Positions 1 to 5,627 of a DNA stretch of 6,322 nt are shown here, piece by piece. The stretch is from Fidelibacterota bacterium (GTDB lineage Bacteria > Fidelibacterota > Marinisomatia > Marinisomatales > S15-B10). The translations under genes were made by a program, and so were the position numbers. The number at the start of each line of letters is the position of its first letter. Position 1 is the stretch's first letter. Under the pieces are notes generated by a model. The model worked only from the letters and a program-made list of their open reading frames with translations, was not told the DNA's origin and made no database searches. The stretch lies in the NCBI GenBank assembly GCA_002691365.1, contig NZHL01000015.1:23510-29831 (forward strand), written 5' to 3'.

Positions 1-624
1 CCACCCTATGCGATAATTAACGATTTAAATTTTTTAAAAACACTTAATCAGCGAGATTGGATATCTGGAATTGCTGAAGCTATAAAAGTTGCATTGATTA
101 AAGATTCTACTTTTTTTGACTATATTGAAAAAAATTCAAAACTACTTTCAGAAAGAAACTATGAAAAAATTTCATTTTTAATTTATAAATGTGCTGAAAT
201 TCATATGGATCATATAACTAATGGTGGTGATCCATTTGAAAATGGTTCATCTAGACCTCTAGATTTTGGTCATTGGGCAGCACATAAATTAGAATTTTTA
301 ACAAATTATAATTTACGTCATGGCGAAGCAGTTGCAATAGGAATGGCATTAGATGTAACTTATTCAAACATGATTGGACTACTATCTGACAAAGATTTAT
401 TCAGAATCTTAAATGTTTTGGAAGAAATAGGTTTTGACATTAAAATTCCAATTCAAACAAATAATGAAATGGAAAAATTATTAACTGGAATTCAAGAGTT
501 TAGAGAACATTTAGGTGGTAAACTCACTATTACTTTAATTGAAAATATTGGAAGTAAAATAGATGTTAATAATATTGATCTAAAAATTATGCGAAGTGCA
601 ATTAATAAACTTTCTAAAAGATAA
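1..624 (+). CDS. eboD: EboD, 3-dehydroquinate synthase-like sugar-phosphate cyclase (5' end outside the window)
   Basis: The frame is open from base 1 to TAA at 622-624, giving 207 C-terminal residues; the N-terminal NAD-binding half lies outside. Visible landmarks of the sugar-phosphate cyclase family (AroB, 2-epi-5-epi-valiolone synthase and relatives) are GIAEAIKVALIKD at visible residues 23-35, RPLDFGHWAAHKLE around 85-98 and RHGEAVAIGM around 106-115. The three metal ligands of the family are all present: Glu26, the His of DFGH (91) and the His of RHGE (107). The form 'RPLDFGHWAAHKLE', and 'EFREHLGG' where AroB has a DKK-type lysine motif, fit EboD or cyclitol synthases rather than housekeeping AroB. 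It would be a cytosolic enzyme cyclising a sugar phosphate with NAD and a divalent metal; the substrate is unknown. eboE starts 14 nt downstream, which supports the EboD call. Confidence 0.85.
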   Translation, partial: PPYAIINDLNFLKTLNQRDWISGIAEAIKVALIKDSTFFDYIEKNSKLLSERNYEKISFLIYKCAEIHMDHITNGGDPFENGSSRPLDFGHWAAHKLEFLTNYNLRHGEAVAIGMALDVTYSNMIGLLSDKDLFRILNVLEEIGFDIKIPIQTNNEMEKLLTGIQEFREHLGGKLTITLIENIGSKIDVNNIDLKIMRSAINKLSKR

Positions 625-638
625 ATTATAATTTGTAA

Positions 639-1844
639 ATGCTATTATCCAAAAATTTTCATCTTACTTATTGTTCAAATATTCATTCAGGAGAAGATTG
701 GAAATCTCATTTTGAAAACATCAAAAAATATGTTCCAAAAATAAAAAAACAAGTCAGTCCAAATAAAAGTTTTGGATTAGGACTACGTTTATCAAACCTT
801 GCAAGTAAGGAACTTAATTTTAGTAACAATCTTATTGATTTTAAAAATTGGTTAGATCAAGAAAATATCTATGTTTTTACTATGAATGGATTTCCATATG
901 GAGATTTTCACGGAAAAAAAGTTAAAGATTTGGTACATGATCCAGACTGGACTAGTCAAAAAAGAATTAATTATACCAAAAGATTATTTGATCAATTAGC
1001 ATATTTGTTACCTGAAAAAATTAATGGTGGAATTTCTTCATCACCAATTAGTTACAAGTTGTGGTTTAAAGATAACGATGATAAAAATAAAGCTCTTATA
1101 AAAGGAGCTGAAAATATGTTAGAAATTGTCATTTATCTTTATCAAATCGAAAAAAAAACTAGAAAATATTTACATTTAGATATTGAACCAGAACCTAATG
1201 GATTGCTTGAAAATTCAGATGATGTTATTAATTTTTTTCAAAACTTTCTTTATCCAATTGGTATAAAAAAAATTAAATCAAAACTTAAACTAAATGAAAA
1301 AAAAGCTAAAGAGTGTATACAAAAATATTTAACTATTTGTTATGATATTTGTCATTTTTCTTTGGCTTATGAAGATCCTATACACACTTTTAATAAATTC
1401 AAAACATATCAAATTAAAGTTGGTAAAATTCAAGTCAGTTCTGCACTAAAAATTATTTTTAACAAAAATAATGAAAGTATAATTTGGAATTCTCTGAAAA
1501 AGTTTGATGAGCCTATTTATTTACATCAAGTTACTGAATTTAAAAATGATAAAGTAAAAACATTTAAAGATTTACCTGAGTTATTTTCAAATCAAAAATC
1601 TTTTAAAGAACTCAGAGCACATTTTCATGTCCCTATTTTTTTAGAAAAATTTGATTATTTATATTCTACTCAAGATCATATTCTTAAAGTAATTGATTAT
1701 ATAAATATTGACAAAACTTTATGTGAACACCTAGAAATTGAAACTTATACATGGGAAGTTTTACCTTCATCCCTCAAAACTGAAATAGCTAGTTCTATAA
1801 TTCGAGAAATTGAGTGGTTTCAAAACAAGTTTTTAAATGCGTAA
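639..1844 (+). CDS. eboE: EboE, xylose-isomerase-like TIM-barrel protein of the ebo cluster
   Basis: This 401-residue protein is recognised from several blocks typical of EboE: HLTYCSNIHSGEDW (8-21), FGLGLRLS (45-52), VFTMNGFPYGDFHG (79-92), DPDW (101-104), HLDIEPEPNG (179-188), CYDICHFSLAYEDP (234-247), HFHVPIF (328-334) and LEIETYTWEVLP (365-376). These carry the acidic and His residues expected at the metal centre of xylose-isomerase-type barrels: probably Glu183, Asp236, His239, His328 or His330, and Glu368. There is no signal peptide or membrane segment, so it is probably cytosolic. ATG at 639 lies 14 nt after eboD, and the conserved HLTYC block begins at residue 8, which supports this start. 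No Shine-Dalgarno motif is visible. The family is needed for metabolite transport to the periplasm in scytonemin-making cyanobacteria, but its reaction is not established. The family call is strong; the metal ligands are assigned by eye. Confidence 0.9.
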   Translation: MLLSKNFHLTYCSNIHSGEDWKSHFENIKKYVPKIKKQVSPNKSFGLGLRLSNLASKELNFSNNLIDFKNWLDQENIYVFTMNGFPYGDFHGKKVKDLVHDPDWTSQKRINYTKRLFDQLAYLLPEKINGGISSSPISYKLWFKDNDDKNKALIKGAENMLEIVIYLYQIEKKTRKYLHLDIEPEPNGLLENSDDVINFFQNFLYPIGIKKIKSKLKLNEKKAKECIQKYLTICYDICHFSLAYEDPIHTFNKFKTYQIKVGKIQVSSALKIIFNKNNESIIWNSLKKFDEPIYLHQVTEFKNDKVKTFKDLPELFSNQKSFKELRAHFHVPIFLEKFDYLYSTQDHILKVIDYINIDKTLCEHLEIETYTWEVLPSSLKTEIASSIIREIEWFQNKFLNA

Positions 1845-3207
1845 AACTGTTGTTATTAATATTGTTGGTTTAACTAAGAACTTGATAAATAAAAATACAC
1901 CTTTTATCAAATCCTTTTCTGAAAAAAAAAATATAATTCGAATTAAACCAAGTTTTCCAGCAGTAACATGTACAGCCCAATCAAATTATTTAACAGGGGA
2001 AAAACCAAATGTTCATGGAATTGTTGGAAATGGGTGGTATTCCAAGGATGAATGCGAAATAAAGTTTTGGAAACAATCTAACAAATTAGTTCAGTCAAAA
2101 AAATTATGGGATGTTTTAAAAAAAGAAAATAGTGATTTTACCTGTTCAAATATGTTTTGGTGGTACAATATGTATTCTACTGTTGATTTTAGTTTAACAC
2201 CAAGACCAAATTACCTAGCTGATGGTAGAAAAATTCCAGATATATATTCATTTCCTGCAAAATTAAGAGATAAAATTCAAAATGAATTAGGTCCTTTTCC
2301 ACTTTTTAATTTTTGGGGACCTAACACTTCGATTAAATCAAGTAAATGGATAGCGGATGCCTCTATTTTAATAGATAAATTATATAATCCTACATTATCC
2401 TTAATTTACTTACCCCATTTGGATTATAATCTTCAAAGATTTGGTCAAGATATATCAAAAATTTCTAAGGATTTGACTGAAATAGACCAGGTTGTTGAAA
2501 ACCTTGTAAAATATTATAATGAAAAAAATTCTCAAATTATCCTTTTATCAGAATATGGAATTACAAATGTAAATAACCCAATTCATTTAAATAGAATTCT
2601 AAGAAATGAAGGTTATTTAAATATAAGGTTAGAACAAGGTCTTGAACTATTAGACCCTGGTGCAAGTAAGGCTTTTTCAGTTCCTGACCATCAAATATGT
2701 CATATTTACTTAAATGATAAATCAATTAAAAATAAAATTAAAACTCTAATTAATAAACAAAAAGGAATCGAAAAAGTATTATCTGGAGATAAAATTAAAG
2801 ATTATGATTTAAACCATGAAAGATGTGGAGATTTAGTTGTAATTGCAGATAAAAATTCTTGGTTTACCTATTATTATTGGAATGATGACAAACAGGCTCC
2901 TGATTTTGCCCGAACAGTTGATATCCATAAAAAACCAGGTTATGATCCTGTTGAAATGTATCTTGACCCACAAAAAAAACTAATTAAATTAAGATTAATA
3001 TTAAAATTAATTATGAAAAAGCTAGGATTTAGAACTCTAATGGATTTCATACCATTAAATGCTAATTTAATTAAGGGCTCTCATGGTAGAATTCCTGAAA
3101 ACATAGATGATTTTCCAATCTTTATTAGCAATTCAAATTTACAACAAGATAAAATTGAAATTGATTCAACAGAAGTTTTTCATTTAATAAAAAAAATTAT
3201 AGGATGA
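1837..3207 (+). CDS. eboF: EboF, alkaline phosphatase/nucleotide pyrophosphatase-fold protein of the ebo cluster
   Basis: This 456-residue protein overlaps the end of eboE by 8 nt, implying translational coupling. Its N-terminal half has the nucleotide pyrophosphatase/phosphodiesterase pattern: VVINIVGL (5-12), then FPAVTCTAQSNYLTGEKP (40-57) and HGIVGNGWY (60-68). Thr44 sits at the catalytic Thr position. Later blocks are YLPHLDYNLQRFG (191-203), LLSEYGIT (236-243), PDHQICHIYL (283-292), WFTYYYWNDD (342-351) and GSHGRIPE (414-421). Compared with active family members, the N-terminal Asp ligand is Val10, the usual Asp-His of 'SDHG' is Glu239-Tyr240, and the His four residues after Asp196 is Gln200. 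Thr44, Asp196 and His416 remain. There is no signal peptide, so it appears cytosolic. It may hydrolyse or bind a phosphorylated Ebo intermediate; the changed metal site leaves activity uncertain. Confidence 0.87.
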   Translation: MRKTVVINIVGLTKNLINKNTPFIKSFSEKKNIIRIKPSFPAVTCTAQSNYLTGEKPNVHGIVGNGWYSKDECEIKFWKQSNKLVQSKKLWDVLKKENSDFTCSNMFWWYNMYSTVDFSLTPRPNYLADGRKIPDIYSFPAKLRDKIQNELGPFPLFNFWGPNTSIKSSKWIADASILIDKLYNPTLSLIYLPHLDYNLQRFGQDISKISKDLTEIDQVVENLVKYYNEKNSQIILLSEYGITNVNNPIHLNRILRNEGYLNIRLEQGLELLDPGASKAFSVPDHQICHIYLNDKSIKNKIKTLINKQKGIEKVLSGDKIKDYDLNHERCGDLVVIADKNSWFTYYYWNDDKQAPDFARTVDIHKKPGYDPVEMYLDPQKKLIKLRLILKLIMKKLGFRTLMDFIPLNANLIKGSHGRIPENIDDFPIFISNSNLQQDKIEIDSTEVFHLIKKIIG

Positions 3208-3575
3208 TTAAAAAATTAAATATTATGTTTTGTTTTATTTTTATTGTTGGTGGATTACTTCAATTTAATGATCCAGATTCAATTATATGGATAACAATTT
3301 ATTTTTTCGCTTTCCTTTTTTCATTACTTTTTCATTTGAAAATAAATAAATGGTATTTATCGGGGTCTTTTGCTTTAAGCTTAAGTTTATTTTCAATTCT
3401 ATTAATTTTAAAGGAACCATTGAATATTGAATGGTTTAGTCTTTTTGGTACTTTCCAAATGAAAGATCAACATATCGAAGTTGGAAGAGAATTAGGGGGA
3501 TTGTTTATAATAACAATTTGGATGTATTATTTAACAGGTATATCTATAAAAAAAATTGAAAATGAAAGTAGCTAA
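3204..3575 (+). CDS. TMEM220-family small membrane protein
   Basis: This 123-residue protein has about four membrane segments (roughly residues 5-20, 27-45, 51-69 and 98-113). Features typical of the transmembrane family 220 are QFNDPDSIIW (20-29) just after the first segment, and the IEVGRELGGL stretch (91-100) with Glu92, Arg95 and Glu96 just before the last. The family is found in bacteria and eukaryotes, and no biochemical function is established. The start overlaps the eboF stop codon in an ATGA arrangement (4 nt), a strong sign of co-translation with the ebo genes. An AGG directly next to the ATG is too close to be a normal ribosome-binding site. The protein sits in the inner membrane; whether it works with the Ebo proteins is suggested only by position. 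Confidence 0.8.
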   Translation: MIKKLNIMFCFIFIVGGLLQFNDPDSIIWITIYFFAFLFSLLFHLKINKWYLSGSFALSLSLFSILLILKEPLNIEWFSLFGTFQMKDQHIEVGRELGGLFIITIWMYYLTGISIKKIENESS

Positions 3576-3577
3576 TT

Positions 3578-3718
3578 ATGGGTTTAAATATTATGATATT
3601 TATGTTTGGTTTTATGGTAGGGGCAATTTTTGTTTTTTTTCAAAGCCTAAAAACTATCAACCAAATTCATAATGACTATAAAGAAGGATTATATGACCCT
3701 GAAGAAGATGAAAGTTAA
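3578..3718 (+). CDS. Small single-pass membrane protein, 46 residues, unrecognised
   Basis: The ORF runs from ATG at 3578-3580 to TAA at 3716-3718 and is too short for many ORF cut-offs. The protein has one hydrophobic segment (about residues 3-21, containing IMIFMFGFMVGAIFVFF), then a short polar stretch (SLKTINQIHNDYKEG) and an acidic end (DPEEDES). This membrane-plus-charged-tail design, and the 2-nt gap from the preceding TMEM220 stop codon, make it look like a real gene filling an otherwise empty slot in the operon. There is no close Shine-Dalgarno; a GAAAG inside the previous gene is a weak candidate. I do not recognise the family. The likely topology is a short N-terminus outside and an acidic tail inside, or the reverse. 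It could be a small accessory subunit of one of its membrane-protein neighbours. Confidence 0.6.
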   Translation: MGLNIMIFMFGFMVGAIFVFFQSLKTINQIHNDYKEGLYDPEEDES

Positions 3719-3729
3719 TTTATTTTAAT

Positions 3730-3966
3730 TTGATAATCTCTTTAGCTTATTTTTTAGGTATATATGTTTGGATTATTATAAAAATATTTTTTGTTTTTCT
3801 TATTACTATATGGCATGTGAGGTTAGGGTTTCACTTAAAAGATTTTGAAAATAACTCAAACAATAAATCGTCCAAATATTTTAGAATAATGAATGAATTT
3901 CCTTTCTTAATAATGTTATTCATTCTTTTTTTGGTAATTTTTAAACCATTCATTGGAGTTTGGTAA
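3730..3966 (+). CDS. HemJ-like protein, C-terminal half only (possible truncated protoporphyrinogen oxidase)
   Basis: The 78-residue product has two membrane segments (about 3-30 and 56-72). It closely follows the second half of HemJ (UPF0093, oxygen-independent protoporphyrinogen IX oxidase): YVWIIIKIFFVF corresponds to the W..K segment, IWHVRLGFHLKDF to the 'H......DF' loop, and KYFRIMNEFPFLIMLF to the hallmark 'ffRi.NE.P', ending in FKPF. Full HemJ is about 140-180 residues; the N-terminal half with the conserved haem-linked His is absent. The frame is open only from 3712, after an in-frame TGA at 3709-3711, and the space upstream is filled by the 46-residue ORF. The start is given as TTG at 3730; there is no ATG before the homology. 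The intact C-terminal motifs argue against old decay. It may be a recent truncation, an assembly deletion, or a genuine half-size protein. It overlaps the next gene by 7 nt. Confidence 0.62.
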   Translation: MIISLAYFLGIYVWIIIKIFFVFLITIWHVRLGFHLKDFENNSNNKSSKYFRIMNEFPFLIMLFILFLVIFKPFIGVW

Positions 3967-4694
3967 TTTACCATTTTTTATCAAAAATTTTTGTTTGGTT
4001 AATTTATCCACTTACAATTGGTATTTTACTTATAAGCTCCTCTTTCATTTTTTATAAGAATAAAAATTTTAAACTTTTTAAATCCTTCTTTATTATTGGT
4101 CTTTTAATTATTTATTTACCCAGTATTACTCCAATACAAAGAATTTTGTTTAAATCAATACACATAAACTCCTATCCAATATCTCAAGAGAATCAGATTG
4201 ATGCTATTGTAGTTTTAGGTGGTGAACCTTCAAGATCTATTTCAGGTATTAGATTATATAATCAAAATATTGCTTCTTATATCTTAATGACCGGTGGAAG
4301 TGGAAATATTTTTGAAGAAAATCAAAAAGAATCTGAAAGAATGACAGATTTTTTAATTGAATTTGGTGTTAATAAAAACAACGTTTTATCTGAAAATAAA
4401 TCTAGAAACACACGAGAAAATGCTGTTTTTTCAAAAAAAATTATGGATGAATACGAGATTAAAAGTATTGTACTTGTTACATCAAATATACATATGAAAA
4501 GATCTATTAAAGTTTTTGAAAAACTTAATTATAAAGTTTTTCCGTATAATTCACAAATTTTTCGAATTCCAAAAAAAAATAGTGAGTTTGATCCTTTTAT
4601 CTTTTTCCCGAATGTAGAAAATCTGTTTATAAGTTCTCAAATCATTTATGAATATTTTGCTTTATTACTATATAAAATTTTTGGATGGATATAA
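3960..4694 (+). CDS. YdcF/ElyC/SanA family (DUF218) inner-membrane protein
   Basis: This 244-residue protein has two N-terminal membrane segments (about 8-31 and 42-57) followed by a soluble DUF218 domain from about residue 79. Family motifs in order are DAIVVLGG (81-88), ILMTGGSG (108-115), ESERM (124-128) before a predicted helix, GVNKNNVLSENKSRNTRENA (136-155), and VLVTSNIHMKRS (171-182). The layout resembles ElyC of E. coli, an inner-membrane protein with two N-terminal helices linked to envelope and peptidoglycan lipid-carrier metabolism; no enzymatic reaction is firmly established. The start is TTG at 3960, overlapping the stop of the HemJ-like gene by 7 nt. The frame is blocked by TAA at 3942-3944, and no ATG precedes the first membrane segment. 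It is the last plus-strand gene of the operon, ending 4 nt before a convergent gene. Confidence 0.85.
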   Translation: MVIYHFLSKIFVWLIYPLTIGILLISSSFIFYKNKNFKLFKSFFIIGLLIIYLPSITPIQRILFKSIHINSYPISQENQIDAIVVLGGEPSRSISGIRLYNQNIASYILMTGGSGNIFEENQKESERMTDFLIEFGVNKNNVLSENKSRNTRENAVFSKKIMDEYEIKSIVLVTSNIHMKRSIKVFEKLNYKVFPYNSQIFRIPKKNSEFDPFIFFPNVENLFISSQIIYEYFALLLYKIFGWI

Positions 4695-4698
4695 ATAA

Positions 4699-5613
4699 TT
4701 ATATTAATTTTTCAAGTAACTTTTTTGTTTCTAAAATCCCATCATATTCTGACAATCTATCTCCCTCATATTCAATTCCAATATACCCTTTATATTTAGA
4801 ACTTTTAACAATTTCAATCATTTTATAAAAGTCAATAGTTGTTTCATCACCATTTTCATCAAAATCATAACTCTTAGCACTTACAGCTTTTGCATAAGGA
4901 ATTAATTCTTTTACACCTTTATATCTATCATAAATGATTTCCTTATTATTTTCATCAGTTTGAATTTTAAAATTTCCAAAATCAGGTAAAGTACCACAAA
5001 AGTCATCTTCAACATTTGAAATTACTTCACTTAACCATTTTCCATTACTTGATAAACCACCATGATTTTCAACAACTACATTTATTGAATAATCTTTTGC
5101 AAACTCCACTAATCTACTTAATCCATCAACAACTAATTTCTTTTGCTCATCCCAACTACCCTCACTTGATGCATTTACTCTAATTGTATTACAACCTAAA
5201 AAATTTGCCGCTTCAACCCATTTAAAATGATTCTCAATTGCTTTTTTTCTTTTTTTGGCATTAGAATCTCCGAGTCTACCTTCATTATCACACATAATTA
5301 ATAAATTCTTTACTCCAAAATCATTAGAACGATTTTTCATTTCTTTTAAATATGATTTATTTTTTGCTTTTTTGAAAAAAAAAGTATTCACATACTCAAC
5401 TGCATTAATATCAAACTTTTCTTTTGAAATTTTTACAAAATCCAAATTATCAAGTTTACCTGACATAAGTGATCTGTGAAGTGACCATTGAGCCAAAGAT
5501 AAAGAAAAACGATCTTTATCTGCAGAAGTCAACCCTGTAGAATTCAAAAATGCTACACTTCCAATTATCTTAATTGATTTTTTTATAAAATCTCTTCTTT
5601 TTAAATCTTCCAT
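4699..5613 (-). CDS. Tat-signal sugar-phosphate isomerase/epimerase-like TIM-barrel protein
   Basis: This 304-residue protein belongs to the xylose-isomerase-like TIM-barrel superfamily. The N-terminus carries a twin-arginine-type signal: KRRDFIKKS (5-13), a moderately hydrophobic stretch (about 14-28), then a polar break before FSLSLAQWSLHRS (36-48). Likely metal-site blocks are VEYVN (72-76), VVENHGG (180-186, Glu182), TLPDFGNF (208-215, Asp211), VSAKSYDFD (244-252) and GYIGIEYEG (276-284, Glu281). It probably acts in the periplasm on a sugar or sugar derivative; no substrate can be read from the sequence. ATG at 5611-5613 is preceded by a good AAGGAAA ribosome-binding site. It converges with the DUF218 gene (4-nt gap) and diverges from apbE (14 nt between start codons). 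The hydrophobic part of the signal is short and contains a Lys, so export is likely but not certain. Confidence 0.85.
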   Translation of the reverse strand: MEDLKRRDFIKKSIKIIGSVAFLNSTGLTSADKDRFSLSLAQWSLHRSLMSGKLDNLDFVKISKEKFDINAVEYVNTFFFKKAKNKSYLKEMKNRSNDFGVKNLLIMCDNEGRLGDSNAKKRKKAIENHFKWVEAANFLGCNTIRVNASSEGSWDEQKKLVVDGLSRLVEFAKDYSINVVVENHGGLSSNGKWLSEVISNVEDDFCGTLPDFGNFKIQTDENNKEIIYDRYKGVKELIPYAKAVSAKSYDFDENGDETTIDFYKMIEIVKSSKYKGYIGIEYEGDRLSEYDGILETKKLLEKLI

Positions 5614-5620
5614 ATTAAAT

Positions 5621-5627
5621 TTTCCTT
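5621..5627 (-). promoter_or_regulatory. Ribosome-binding site of the sugar isomerase-like gene
   Basis: Read on the minus strand, AAGGAAA lies 7 nt before the ATG at 5613-5611. It is the only clear Shine-Dalgarno motif in the window and confirms this start. It directly abuts the apbE ATG on the opposite strand (5628-5630), so the same bases serve as the leader of both genes. Confidence 0.65.

Noticed and set aside
1..624. Housekeeping aroB (3-dehydroquinate synthase)
   Set aside because: The substrate-region blocks (RPLDFGHWAAHKLE, EFREHLGG) and the directly following eboE and eboF fit EboD better.
3577..3669. Stretch in the HemJ frame (reading DIYVWF) that slightly resembles a HemJ N-terminus, suggesting a broken full-length gene
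   Set aside because: The resemblance ends after a few residues, continues as unrelated sequence and runs into a stop near 3670; the overlapping 46-residue frame is more protein-like.
3891..3932. Inverted repeat GAATGAAT / ATTCATTC with a 19-nt loop followed by a T run, resembling a terminator
   Set aside because: It lies inside the HemJ-like gene where the bases code for conserved residues (the NEF of the FRIMNEFP block and the following membrane segment). The stem is AT-rich and the loop is long, so it is probably chance.
4680..4720. Possible shared terminator between the convergent DUF218 and isomerase genes
   Set aside because: The 4-nt gap and flanks hold only A/T runs without a stable GC-containing hairpin; none could be supported.
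5255..5479. Plus-strand open frame of 74 codons
   Set aside because: It lies wholly inside the minus-strand isomerase gene, has no recognisable motif or start signal, and is a shadow of that coding sequence.
5574..5589. Promoter-like TTGATT and TATAAA upstream of apbE
   Set aside because: The two elements are only 4 nt apart, far from the usual 16-18, and such words are frequent by chance in DNA this AT-rich.
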